A DNA stretch of 64,000 nucleotides from Protopterus annectens (lineage: Eukaryota; Chordata; Ceratodontiformes; Protopteridae). The translations under genes were made by a program, and so were the position numbers. The stretch covers positions 176,266,325 to 176,330,324 of the forward strand of contig NC_056732.1 of assembly GCF_019279795.1 (NCBI RefSeq), in the 5' to 3' direction. Every line of letters starts with the position of its first letter. Positions within the stretch are counted from its first letter, which is position 1. This document shows, in pieces, positions 31,476 to 42,154 of the stretch. A model generated the notes under the pieces. That model did not search any database and was not told where the DNA came from. It was given only the letters and a program-made list of their open reading frames with translations.

Positions 31476-31908
31476 TTATAGTGCATTTGAGAATGTGCTG
31501 GGATTAAAGTTTTTTAGACAGCGAGTGAAGGTGTAGGTATTAGTTAGTTGTATGGAGGAGGGAAGACAGTGGGAAAAAGTGGGGAAGTGGTCACCTAATG
31601 GGTCGGGCAGAGTGCCACTATCAGAGATGTAATGTGGATGAGAAACTAGAATCCAGTCCAGGATGCTTCCAGTAAGCAAGTTCTTGGAAGGCATAGTTGT
31701 TGAGTTAATAAGCTGAGGGAAGTTGTACAAGTTTATATTAAGTGAGTTTGCAGGAGATTTAATTGTTGACCAGTTAATATTAACATCACCCAGGATTATA
31801 GTTTCATTAGTGATGTTGTTAGAGAACCAGGAGAGAATATCTTCAAGGGTTCAGATATTGTCTCCAGGAGGGATATAAAGGGAGACTATGTATATAAGTT
31901 TATGTCTG
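31476..31908 (-). pseudogene. L2/Rex1-like LINE endonuclease, C-terminal half
   Basis: Minus-strand frames: IYIVSLYIPPGDN, LSWFSNNITNETIILGDVNI (GD-x-N block), then 31730-31476 NLLTGSILDWILVSHPHYIS and PLGDHFPTFSH, where the usual SDH is GDH. It is interrupted by at least one frame change and starts in mid-domain because the element is 5' truncated. Confidence 0.7.
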
Positions 31909-32992
31909 TTATATTCAGCTATAATTAATGGTCTTGAAGTATGGAGAGCTTCTTTGTGCCACAAAGAAGCAAATATAATAGAATGACACATGCTCCATAA
32001 GGTAAAGTGTCACTTACCAACCTAATTTGCAAGGACGGATCTATGTACATTATCATCTTATCTAGTGTTCTCATCTCTTTAGTCACTTGTATGTTCCCAT
32101 CATCCCCACTTAGACCCATCATTTAGCAATGCAGGTGTCAAGAGGTTTGGTAGAACCTTGTGACAGTATGCCACCACTTCTAGATATAAACTAATTTGTG
32201 GAGCATTATGAAGCTTGTACGTCTTTAAGATAGCATCCATACTGTCTTGTGATCTATACATGCATACCATCTAATATCACATATTTACAAATAAGAAAAT
32301 TCCTTTATATAAAAAAACTCATGCTTGCTTTTATTTCCATATGCTGAAAACATATTCATGTACCTTTCAAGTACCATTCTTAATTGCTCAGGTAATTTTC
32401 GCCATCACTGTATGTCATCAGGATATCATCAAGGAAACATTATTCAATGCAAATGTCCCCTAGTGTTTACTCATTTACTTTGACCAGATGAATAGGGTAG
32501 ATGCCATTCCATAAATAAAGTTAATATATCAACAATTAAAGCTTTGTGCATATCAGTGGCCAGAAATGGGCTGTATTATCCTTCCATCTCCATGTGTAAG
32601 TTCACCTTTGATAAGCCAGCTGTATAAATGATTTCCTCTGTTAAAAATGCAAAACAAGTCTTCAGATCATGGTAATGGATACTGCATGATGCATAGACAG
32701 CACTAGGTTAACAGTAACCTTAATATCCCCACCAATGCAAATGTATCCTGACTTGTTTCTGATTAATACAGAACATGTGGGCTTGACCGTCCATGCTATT
32801 CCAGCAGACACTCTTCTAGAATTTTCCAGTCTTTGTAATTCAAGTTCCAGTTTAGGTCTGAGTGCATATTGCAGTGGCTGAGATTTGTGGAATGTGAAGC
32901 TATCATTCTTTGTTGAGGATACATTTCTGTTCTAGCTCAGTCCTTGCCTTCACCCCTTTCATTTCTCTCACTCCATTTACAGCTATATCATA
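31909..32992 (-). pseudogene. Gypsy (Mag-like) pol, RT to RNase H
   Basis: Minus frames show QPLQYALRPKLELELQRLEN (RT entry, usually PYALRPKVE-x-ELERL), then YICIGGDIKVTVNLVLSMHH (RICGDYKVTVN block typical of Mag-like elements), then FLDDILMTYSDGENYLSN (the YIDDILVTG box with LDD retained). Then the connection AYCHKVLPNLLTP and the RNase H entry IDPSLQIRLVSDTLPYGA. Frameshifts and stops abound. Upstream at 32993 the sequence switches to the 3' tail of CR1-B; downstream at 31908 to the LINE. Retained DD of the active site is notable in such an old copy. Confidence 0.75.
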
Positions 32993-33076
32993 GGTTCATA
33001 GGTAGGTACTAGGTTATCTTCCCAAGGGCATTTATAAGCCTAGCCAGAATGTGTTGGTTTTTGCCTCCCTTTTAAA

Positions 33077-34742
33077 TTAGTTTCCTGGACATCTGTCTAG
33101 CAGGGCCACTGAAGTGATCCCAGGGGTAAATTTACGATTTCCCATCCACTCGTCAAGATTCCTCTTGAAGAGAGTCAGCGAGGGGCTCTGCCTAACATAA
33201 ACTGGGATTCTATTCCAGACCGAGGGAAGTCTCTGGGACAGGAATATATCCCTCCAGCATGTCCTGTTTATTGTTGTGCTGAGGTTCAATTCACTGGAGC
33301 GTGTAGCTCTAAGAGATTTGGTTTTCTTGAGGTGGAGCATGTCCATTAATTCCGGGTTGGACATGGCCTTATACGTCAGGCATAGATCACCTCTGAGCAG
33401 GCGGTAAGCAACTGAGTATAGCTGGAGTTTCTTTAGTTGAGCTGCATAGGGCATCTCTTTGAGGCCCATGATCCTCTTGGTGAGGTACTTCTGCGGTCTT
33501 TCCAGCTGTTGCATGTGCCTAGTGAGGTACATACCAAATGGGGCATTGTACTCTATTATGTGCCTAATGAGTGATGAGTAGAGGGGCACAATGACCTCAC
33601 TTGATTTAGAGGTGAACCCTTTCATGATTAGGTGGGCTGTATAGAAGGAATTTCTAACCACTTTGGCAATGTGATTATCAAAGGAGAGGTTGCTATCTAC
33701 CTGGGTCCCCAGGTCCATAATTACATTTTCCGTACCTAGTGAATTACCACATATGTGGTAATTCGTGGGCATTTTGTTTTTTCCAAAGGGGATGACTATG
33801 CATTTTTTGGCATTCAGCTTGATGCACTAGGTATCTGTCTCTGTAAGACCCTTCTGGAGGATGTCTGTGTCAGCAGGAGAGTCAGTTATGGCCCCCAGTT
33901 TGTAGTCATTTGCGAACTTGGTCAGCCATAGTCCTCCCAAACTTGCCTGTACCTCAGAGAAGTATATACCGAACAGGAGGGGTCCCAGGACTGAGCCCTG
34001 TGGGACGCCACTTGTGACTGGCTTAGAGTTGGACATGGCACCCACAACTCTGACCATGTGTGTTCTATCCGTGAGCCAGTTGGCCACCCATCTCATGACA
34101 TAGGGGTTAATGTTCAAGCTGGTAAGCTTATCTATGATGCCAAAGTGGGGAATGGTGTCGAAGGCCTTAGCGAGGTTCAGGTAGGCTGTGTGGACTACCT
34201 TCCCTTTATCTATGGCCTTGGTAACTGTTTCAAAGAAGTCAACTAAGTTTAGGAGGCAGGATCTGCCTTTAACAAAGCCGAATTGGGTAGGGTCCATTGT
34301 CTGGAGGTTCCCAATATCTCTGTTTATGAGTTCCATGGTGATTTGCTCCATAGCTTTGCAGACCAGGCTGGTCCGGCTTATAGGGTGATAGTTCCCAGGT
34401 TCTGTTGTGCCACCACCTTTGTGGAGCTGTTGATGTATGCCATTCTTTAGGTACATAGCCTCTGTTATGGCTGAGTCTGAACAGTGAATTTAGGTGAGGG
34501 TTTAGTTCCTTTTGGAGCTGGTGTAAGACACAGCCTGGGACACCATCCGGTCCCATTGATGCTGTGTTCTTAGCTTTGGAGAGGGCTATTTTTACCTGCA
34601 TGTCCGTGATGTCTGGGGCTCTGCATTCTTCTGGGATGGACACGGGCCCTTTTGGGGGTGGGGAGGTAAAGTTTGCACTGAACTTGTCAGCCAGGATGTT
34701 GGCAATGTTGGTTGGTTCAGTGCATTTTTTGCCATTTTGCAC
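33077..34742 (-). pseudogene. CR1-B ORF2 reverse transcriptase and C-terminus (frameshifted)
   Basis: 34742-34269: ANILADKFSANF and AKNTASMGPDGVPGCVLHQL, then a frame change before WHTSTAPQRWWH. 34456-33827: NYHPISRTSLVCKAMEQI, FVKGRSCLLNLVDFFETV, DLAKAFDTIPHFGIIDKL, GVPQGSVLGPLLFGIYFSEV and LTKFANDYKLGAI, where the catalytic FADD is FAND. 33772-33077: DLGTQVDSNLSFDNHIAKVV, QQLERPQKYLTKRIMGLKEM, WRDIFLSQRLPSVWN and LFKRNLDEWMGNRK, to a stop at 33077. The lost Asp makes it inactive. Confidence 0.85.
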
Positions 34743-34868
34743 TAGCTCAGAGCATTTCTGAGAGTTGCCACCTAAAGTTTTTATATAGCTAAAGAGGGCT
34801 TTGTGGTTATCTTTGGAGTCCTTGGCAATTTTTCTTTCGAAACTGGCCTTGAATGATTTTATGAGCGA

Positions 34869-36078
34869 TCATAGTTTTTTGCTAATATTGATCAGTGATG
34901 CCTTTCCTTTTTGGGATTTTGCTGTATCATGTAGTAGTTTTCTCCTTCTGTTGTATAGCTTATTTATGGCTGAGGACCACCAGACTGGTTTCCTCTTTTT
35001 GGAGGAGTGAGTCTTGGTTTTACTTGGGATGGCTCGATCCATGCATCCCTGTAGATGCTCATAGAATTCACTGGTAAAGGATTCTGCGGATTGGATAGCA
35101 TTATCCTTTAGCAAGGGGGCTTTGAAACTTTCCACTTCGGTCTTGAGAATTGTGAAGTTTGCTTTTGAAAAGTTTTTCACAGTGGTTTCCTTGACTGCAG
35201 GTTGGGCCATGATGTGGATGTCCAGTGTGATTAGTTTGTGATCTGATCTTACCAGCAAGGGGTTTACCTCTGGTGTGGAACACTGATCCCCCATGTTGGT
35301 GATGATCAGGTCCAGTATGTTGTCACCTCTAGTGGGCATGGTGACCAGCTGTTCCAGGGCGTTTGAGTTTATAAACTCTAGGAAGCGTTGGGCAAAGGAG
35401 TCTGTACTTGAGTAATTCTCCTAGTCAATGTTTGGGTAGTTGAAATCTCCTAATATCATGGTATTTGGTAGCATCTTTATGTTTTCCAGTGTTCTCAGGA
35501 ATGCTGAGTGAGGGTCCTGAGACAAGGTAGGTGATCTGTAGCAGGATATGATCTGAAAAGCAGTTTTGCCCACTGTTAGTTGTACATGGATGGTCTCCGA
35601 GGCCTCGTGCTGTGCTACTAACCTGGATATGTGGGTATCCTTTATGAAAATGGATACACCCCCTCCTTTTGTATTTCAAGTCTGGGTTTTGGGGCTGATA
35701 GTTATGGTATGAGTTGTAGCCTGGTAGTGCTGGGGTGCTCTCTGGAGCTTTGAACCAGGTTTCTGTTACTGCACAGATATCGATTTGCTCCATGCTAAGG
35801 AGTGCCTCGAGTGCATGCATTTTGAGGTTTAGACTTCTGGCATTGAGTAGCATTACCCTCAATTTCTGGTTTCTTGTATTGTTTATGGAGGTGGGTTTGT
35901 CTTTTGGGCCTTGCCTAAAAAAGGCACTATGGGGGTGGCAAGAGCCTTGACCAGTATTCGAAAGCCTAAGGGTGACAGGTGCAAGCCATCTCTGGCAAAG
36001 CAGCGTGGCTTGTCGAGCATGTCGTCCCAGGCTGACAGACACTGGATCCCATTTGAATGACACCAATAGCTTAGCCAA
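34869..36078 (-). pseudogene. CR1-B ORF2 endonuclease and linker (frameshifted)
   Basis: The frame at 36078-35425 contains KLRVMLLNARSLNLKMHALE, DICAVTETWFKAPESTPALP, then a frameshift in the GGVSIF block. A second frame gives GDFNYPNIDW-type text around 35415-35460 (antisense AATCTCCTAATATCATGG). 35339-34869: RGDNILDLIITNMGDQC and LLVRSDHKLITLDIH with an intact SDH, then KKRKPVWWSSAINKLYN and a linker that breaks near 34869. The first about 30 codons of the 36078 frame overlap the end of ORF1 in another frame. Confidence 0.8.
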
Positions 36079-36784
36079 TTGTTAAAACTGATCATTTTTT
36101 CCTCATACTGTGGCATCATTCTTGGTGAGGGCAAGATGCTTCTCAGGGTCATACCAGCCTGAGCTACATGATCAGAGAGCTCCTTTATGTCTCTTTTCAT
36201 GTAGTCCAGGGAGGTACATCTTAAGTCATTCACACCATGTACAATGACAGAGTCATATTTGTACCTGTTTTGGAGTGACCTGAGTGCCTGTGTTATGTGG
36301 CTTCCTGGAACCCGACATGCAGCTCACAGTAACCTTCTCCTTGTTCAGTCTAGTGAGTGGGACGTCAGTGTGCCTGACAATAGAGTCACCTATTACTAGT
36401 GTATTGGGTGTGTTGATGTGCCTTATGGGCTGTGGTTGCTTGGCACACTGACTTTGTGAAGTATGTGATACGTGGTTTTTGTTTCAGGGTGGAGGTTGCT
36501 TGGATGCCTGCTTTGGAGGTCTCTGCTGCTTAGGCAGATTTTTATTTAGAGCTTCCGAGTATATTTTTGAGTATTTATGTGTGTTGTTTGCTGGTGCATG
36601 TATGATTGTTTTATGTGAGACTGGAAGTGTGGTGCAAGTGTTTCCTTTCTCCTCCTGACTGGCTGTTCCAGCCTTGGGTTGAGAGAGCTTGGCCTCCAGT
36701 TTGGCTGTATAGTTGCATCTCTCACATACATTTGTGTTTGTTGGAAGGAGGAGAGGGTTGTCTGTGTACATGAGGCAAATGTAA
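35883..36784 (-). pseudogene. CR1-B ORF1, zinc-finger-like and SGNH esterase protein (frameshifted)
   Basis: 36771-36484: MYTDNPLLL, then NVCERCNYTAKLEAKLSQ (second half of the Cys pattern) and YSEALNKNLPKQQRP. 36480-36240 holds the nucleophile block in another frame (antisense TAATAGAGTCACCTATTACT = VIGDSIV-type). 36233-35883: MNDLRCTSLDYMKRDIKEL (GMND block) and CFARDGLHLSPLGFRILVKA (DxxH block intact). It is parallel to the intact ORF1 of CR1-A but with two or more frameshifts. Confidence 0.8.
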
Positions 36785-37202
36785 CATTGCCTTAAGATTC
36801 CCAGATTGGCTGTAAAAGAAACGTTAGAGTGCTTAGTTTGAGAGTTAGACTGGTTCTAAGGGAAAAATTGAAGAGCAGACTCCGTGGAGCCTGGAATAGT
36901 TTAACCCTAGATAACCGGCACTGCGCAGTGTGCTAAACCGCACAAATGCGGGTTTTAAGGCAGGGAGATGATAGAGTTAGGAATTAGCCCAAAACGGCCA
37001 ATAAACAACAAGTTGCTGGGCTGTGACCACTCCTCCAGGGACAGATAGGCTGCTCAAAGCTCCCCACTCTCACTGGTGAACTGAGAAACTTCCTCCTATC
37101 CAAGTAAGGATATGGGCAACACAGGAACTTATACCATAGTCCTGAATTCAGCAAAACCTGAAAACTGGACTATACTGGCTTAGAAAAGGCGGGAAACAAG
37201 AA

Positions 37203-37225
37203 TTTTTTTTTTTTTTTTTTTTTTT
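37203..37225. repeat. Poly-T run
   Basis: T homopolymer of about 23 bases in the CR1-B 5' region. Confidence 0.9.
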
Positions 37226-37504
37226 GGCAGATAAACAAGAAAAAAATTCACAAAAACACTTTAAATGCTTATATCAGGCTGGCACACTTTAGTGTGTAGC
37301 CTACAACAGTTAAACAGTACAAAAATGACTTTAAATGATTTGTGAAAGTGCTAACAGCAAAAACAGTTTTTAGTATGCAGCAAGGAGTTTTTAAAGCTCA
37401 GAATTGCCAGAGATCGCTTTTCGGCGAGACTAGCAGTCGCATGAGAAAATGCAGAGAACAAATATACTTAAATATGTTTGAATATAAACAGCTACTCTTT
37501 TTCC

Positions 37505-37865
37505 CACACTTTATTTTATTTATTTACTTATACTTTATTGATCAGATTACTCCACTAGGCCAATGACCTCTTTAAAGGAGAGACTCAAGGTGGTATTCAT
37601 ACTAACTTGGGGAACTTTAGTCAGGGCACTGGGGACATAAGGTAACTTTTGATAAGTTCAATGGGACCTTTTAAATTCACCCGAAATACCACACAGGCAG
37701 ATGAGGCCTCTGTTTAATGTCTAATCCACAGTGCAGCACCCCCCTTATGCTGCACTTCAGTGACAGTACTGAAAAAGTAGTCCTATTGCCTGGTGCAGGA
37801 ATAGAACCCACATCTTTCTGCACAAAATCTGTTGAACTACCAAAACTGTGTTTTGTACACTCCCT
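37505..37865 (-). mobile_element. tRNA-core SINE with an L2/Rex1-like LINE tail
   Basis: On the minus strand, a tRNA-like head: box A-like TGGTAGTTCAACAG and box B-like TGGGTTCTATTCCTGC (37798-37845). A core follows with GGATTAGACATTAAACAGAG, GCCTCATCTGCCTGTGTGG and GGTGAATTTAAAAGGTCCCA, the form of the widespread vertebrate CORE-type SINE domain (ATGAGACGTTAAACCGAGG...). The 3' end reads GGCCTAGTGGAGTAATCTGA, TCAATAAAG, then (TAAA)n and matches the tail of the L2-like LINE at 28822. A poly-T run (37870-37886) lies beyond its head. It sits between CR1-B and the Gypsy gag. Confidence 0.6.
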
Positions 37866-37969
37866 CAGTGTGATCTTTTTTTTTTTTTTTTGATTGAACC
37901 CACAGTCAATGACATTCTAAGATATCTTGGCACTAAAATATGCTTGCATCTCTATGTGTGTTTCTAATT

Positions 37970-38465
37970 ACTTTATTACTAGGGCACTCAGTAACATTCT
38001 TTTTCAACTAACATTTATTTCAGCTGTTTTTGGTAGATTACACATTGATAAATCATTCTTCACAGTAATCATTTTCATATACTTTCATTTTACATCACAC
38101 ACAAATTTGTCTTTTAATGCTAGTCCTGTTTTGAAATGGCAAAGTTCTGTTAAGCTGTACAATTTTAGCTCATATCCAGATATACCTTCTTCTAGAATCA
38201 TTCTGCAGTCACTAATGGTTTTAGGTTTAAGCATTGTTTCAAAGTTTCCACCATCTCTACAAATGAGTTTGATTAAAGGTTCTCTGGTTCCAGTAAACTA
38301 TGTAACAACTCATATGTTTTGTTGTCTACTGCATTAAGCAGCACTGAAAACTTCTACATATATTCAGTGTTATTAATTCACAAGAAAGTTCCACTCTTTC
38401 AGTAAATGTAGAAATTTCTTCCATAGCTACATCAAAGGCCCCCACGTACTCTATACAGCCTGCCA
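37970..38465 (-). pseudogene. Gypsy (Mag-like) gag relic
   Basis: On the minus strand, from ATG at 38465: MAGCIEYVGAFDVAMEEIST, then FTERVELSCELI, TYELLHSLLEPENL, FVEMVETLKQCLNLKPLVTA, YELKLYSLTELCHFKTGLAL and KDKFVCDVK. These match the capsid region of Mag-like Gag (MPG-x-IG-x-x-x-PFD...W-x-x-Y-x-ERLE...; TY-x-LL-x-x-L-x-x-P; LV-x-x-LK-x-x-x-x-PKPL; RD-x-FV-x-G). Several frame changes and stops occur. No zinc knuckle was found downstream. Orientation and distance fit the pol pieces at 33-27.7 kb once the insertions are set aside. Confidence 0.7.
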
Positions 38466-39156
38466 TTTTGTGTCCATTTTCTTGCTCAGGTACTTGCATT
38501 ATGCTCGCTAATACGCCTTTTATAATCCTATCAAGCCATACTATTTAGATCATCTTGTTGTGTAATCAGTAATTAGCTTCTTTATCATAGAGAACAACTG
38601 TGTTTCTTTGAGATAAATATGTTTATGTAACAAGTCTCTACTTAAGGAAAATTTTAAGGGTCACAGGACATCTTGACATGATTCATGTAATTAAGTCCCC
38701 ATATCACAGCCCAATCACTACCAGTTATTGAAAGACCATAAACATCAAATTCTGTGGTGATTGCATCACTGGGGGCTAAATGAGTCACAGAAATTCTCTC
38801 TGATCAAGTGACCACACAGAACACCTGATGGACTAAACAAAAATGCAATGAGATAAGAATTTGGGCAGGGTGGAGCAAACCCGCTGCATCCCTCATATGG
38901 GAGAGGGGGCACAGTACCCACAGCCCTTGCAGCTTACATATGTTAACTCTGAGATTGCACAAACATGAAGAGAAGTAAAAGGTAACATATAGTCTACTTC
39001 CTCTTCTCTGATGATCTCCAGCTCTGCAAGAGAAAAAATAAATGGCAGTGCTTAGTAACGTGGCACTGCGATCGCCAGTAATACATAACAACTTTAGAAT
39101 TTAATAAGTAGAACGCAATCAGCATATCTTCACTGTGGGGGAGGTCCATTATGAGT
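38466..39156. other. No recognisable feature; may hold the Gypsy leader or LTR
   Basis: Lies upstream of gag on the minus strand, where an LTR and primer-binding site would be expected. I saw no clear TG...CA ends or primer-binding site. Confidence 0.35.
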
Positions 39157-39525
39157 TTTCCTGTTACTTCATTCTTCTTCTTCTTCTTCTTTTTCCCGGT
39201 TAGGGGTCGCCACAGCGGATCACCTTGTCCACACATTGAATGGCAGTGGAGTTTTACGGTGTCGAGTTGCCAGCCCGGCGCCCAACCTTCCACAGAAGGC
39301 ACACTCACACCTAGGGCCAATTTAGAGTGTCCAATCCACCTGCAGCATGTCTTTGGGATGTGGGAGGAAACCGAGCACCGGAGGAAACCCACGCGACCAC
39401 AGGGAGGACATGCAGACTCCACACAGAAGGCACCCCAGCCGAGGATCTAACCGGAGAACCTCTTGCTGTGAGGCGGCAATGCTAACCACTGCACCACCGT
39501 GGCCGCCCTTTCCTGTTACTTCATT
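39157..39525 (-). mobile_element. V-SINE (HE1-like), complete, with perfect 17-bp target duplication
   Basis: SINE body 39174-39508. The minus strand runs from GGCGGCCACGGTGGTGCAGT, box A-like GTTAGCATTGCCGCC and box B-like GGTTAGATCCTCGGC, through the central GTGGGTTTCCTCCGGTGC and CCCACATCCCAAAGACATG, to TGTGGCGACCCCTAACCGGG and (GAA)n. The 17-bp flank TTTCCTGTTACTTCATT occurs exactly at 39157-39173 and 39509-39525. It is the youngest-looking V-SINE in the window. Confidence 0.95.
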
Positions 39526-39826
39526 ATGATATGTAAATCCCACTCTGAATATAATGTCTCATACTTTAGTTTCTAGATACCAAAATTGTCGGTAAGAAAA
39601 TCATTTGTGCAAGCCCCCTGCACCTCCCATACTAATTATATATACTAACTCCAAGGTTACACAAAATCAGGGAAAGGGGATATTCCCAAGCCATGAGAAT
39701 TGTGTGATCTCGCACACCTGTCGACCATCTGTTTAGTCAACCAAAAGGGGAGGACTAAACAGATGTTGACCAAATACACAGTGGACTGAAGTATCTGCAC
39801 AAAAACATGAATATGAATATGAATTA

Positions 39827-39832
<6 letters not shown>

Positions 39833-39912
<80 letters not shown>

Positions 39913-39923
39913 ATATGTATGTC

Positions 39924-39988
<65 letters not shown>
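39833..39988. repeat. Compound (TA)n(CA)n...(AT)n(GT)n microsatellite, palindromic
   Basis: (TA)n then (CA)n to about 39898, a short spacer around ATGTATGTCTATATAA, then (AT)n and (GT)n to 39988. CA and GT arms lie in inverted order around the spacer, so the whole tract can fold back on itself. Confidence 0.95.
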
Positions 39989-40100
39989 ATATCATCTTTT
40001 AATGACATTAAGTCATCATTGAAGATTTACCCGTGTATATATCTTCAAAAACTGGTGCATACTTCAAGTTTCTACTCATCTGATGTGCCTTCTTAATTTA

Positions 40101-40107
<7 letters not shown>

Positions 40108-40145
<38 letters not shown>
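40108..40145. repeat. (CT)n microsatellite
   Basis: About 19 CT units, uninterrupted. Confidence 0.95.
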
Positions 40146-40150
<5 letters not shown>

Positions 40151-42154
40151 TAACTGAAAACTTGCATGCACACATAGGTGGCCTGATTGTCACTATATTA
40201 TGTCTGACATTAACTATTATACTGCACAACCTCATTATATAAACTGGCTAAACAGGACAGACAGTGAACAGTTACTTCCTGCGTGTGTTATGAAAGAGGT
40301 ATGCCAATTTAGCAGCATGCTCACACACCCACATGTCTAGTACATATGCAGTAGCATCAAGATATTCTACACTTGAAATTTCTGGTATGTACCATTCCCA
40401 GTAGCTGCAGGGATCACAAAAATGAACAGCACAATGTTTATGTCTCTACTTATATTCAGGAACCATCTCAGCTTCCAGCAATTTCCAGAAACAATCAAAC
40501 CAGCTAAAACTATTGCTTGAACCATACAAAATCTGAAAACAACTCTGAAAAAATATAAGGCTTAAAAGAACCACACTCTTTTACAAATTATTACAAAATA
40601 CAGCACTGTTTTATACATTTACAAAAATAAAAATAAAATGATTTTACTAGAATAGCTAGATTGGAATACCTAGCAGTGAAGTGTTTGAAATATGCAGGTG
40701 GGCTTCTTACTCTGGTAGACGTCATCATTTCCGACTTAGAGACAAAATAAATAGAATGACTGGGTTATCTTTTTCCATCAGCCTTTACTGTAATTTTGCA
40801 TTCATTGGACTGAAAAAAAACCACCACCTTGAACATTGTGCCTGGGTTCAAAACAGTGTCAATATTCACAGGTATATCCACTGGCAGAGTCGCAACATTA
40901 CTCTGTAGTCATAGATTTATTACACATAGTATCCCACCAGTACTTCCTTGAAAGTGGCAGTCCCTGTTGCCTTTCAAAATTATCAGAATATTATTTCACA
41001 GCTCCGGTGCCGGTTGAGGATGGGACTGAACAGCTGGAGGTTGAAACACAGCTCTGGCTCACCACATGGGTGACACCTGAGAGCACTAGGTGTTCCACGT
41101 CATGGGGTTTGAGCATAGTGAGCCCATTTTGCCAAGTTCAAGTTACACAGTAAACCTTGGGGAATTCAGCATGGGGAGGCACACTTCCTCTTAGGGGGCA
41201 GCACATAGTGTAACTTAAAAGAACTGCCACAAGGAAGGAGTAGCTCCATCCAGGGTGTGCAGGGTAAGACACCATACATGACTAATAAGGTGGTCTACAC
41301 CCTACCACCTGACTCTTACTACAGAATGCATGAGTTTACTGAGATTCCCTGATAAAAAGGATTAGGCCATAGGGATAGCCTAGGATTTCCAGCTTCCACC
41401 ACTGTTGAATGAATGGACTAACTGAATGCAAGTAGAGGAGCCATCAGCTTTAATCTGTGGGGTTAAAAAAGATATCATCTCACAGTTCTTCCATTACCAA
41501 GTTCAGCTATATATAGCTAAAGATCCCATCACATCCAGTATTCTTGAAGTTACCAATTTTTCTCCTTAACAAAATTGCTCATATTTACTAAGTCGATTGT
41601 CTCAAAAAGTGGAAGGTAGTTGCTGAATTATGTGAATTATATGAGTATGAAGGAAAAGCTACCTTGTTGTAGTGGACTATTACTCTATTGAAAAGGAAAT
41701 ATTACATGTGACAACCACAATTAGTAAATAAATTATTGCCAGATCTAATGTTTACTAGATATAGCATACCTGCTGAACTAATCACAGTTAATGGTAGACA
41801 CACAATCTGTACCATAGTTCCAGAAATTTACAGAGGATTATGACTCTGTACACAATTAACATTCAATATTCACTTTCCACATTCCAGTGTTGCTAAAGTC
41901 TTCATGAAACTAAGACACAATAATAATAAAGATATGTGTGACCAGAATGCAAAGCAGTAACTAGGGGATAAAAGCAGATTATTGAGGATATGAAAAGGGG
42001 AGCGTGGACTAGCAAGTGGTGTAAGGTCAGGAAAGGAAAAGACTATCCAGTACATTTCTAGTGCAAGCAAACTGAGACCATGCCGGGCACATGGTAATGT
42101 ATAAACGGAGAAAAGAAGCCAGGAAGCAGGAAATGTATTTAACAAGTCCCTGTA
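40146..42154. other. No recognisable feature
   Basis: About 2 kb scanned on both strands. The slightly GC-richer part (40980-41330) has an open plus frame at 40836-41153 without a recognisable motif. No tRNA-like box, LINE tail or RT block found. Confidence 0.45.

Larger units (their letters stand above)
28822..31908 (-). mobile_element. L2/Rex1-like LINE, 5'-truncated, 3.1 kb, inside Gypsy RNase H
   Basis: Order on the minus strand: partial endonuclease (from 31908), linker, RT, 3' UTR, and a tail with GGAGCTCTTCTCCTCAGGAC, CCATTGAAAACGGGCTG, GGCCCAGTGGACTATCCTGG and TATAAATAAATA. It begins abruptly at 31908 inside the endonuclease domain. Both borders abut Gypsy RNase H coding sequence that is continuous at codon level when the LINE is ignored. 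Target duplication, if any, is a few A/T bases. It contains a small CR1-derived patch at about 31300-31445. Confidence 0.8.
32993..37480 (-). mobile_element. CR1-B: long CR1 LINE, degenerate
   Basis: On the minus strand: 5' UTR (about 37480-36850, including a GC-rich AACCCGCATTTGTGCGG segment at 36937 that parallels CR1-A), ORF1 (36784-35885), ORF2 (about 36000-33077) and a 3' UTR ending ACCTACCTATGAACCTATGA at about 32993-33012. It sits between Gypsy RT (from 32992) and Gypsy gag (from 37970), so it is another insertion into the same Gypsy element. The 5' border is not sharp. Confidence 0.8.

Noticed and set aside
37927..38337. 136-residue plus-strand open frame
   Set aside because: Antisense to the readable Gypsy gag relic on the minus strand; no motif of its own.
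39657..40022. Several long open frames of Ile-Tyr and Val-Cys repeats on both strands
   Set aside because: Produced by the TA/CA/GT dinucleotide tracts.
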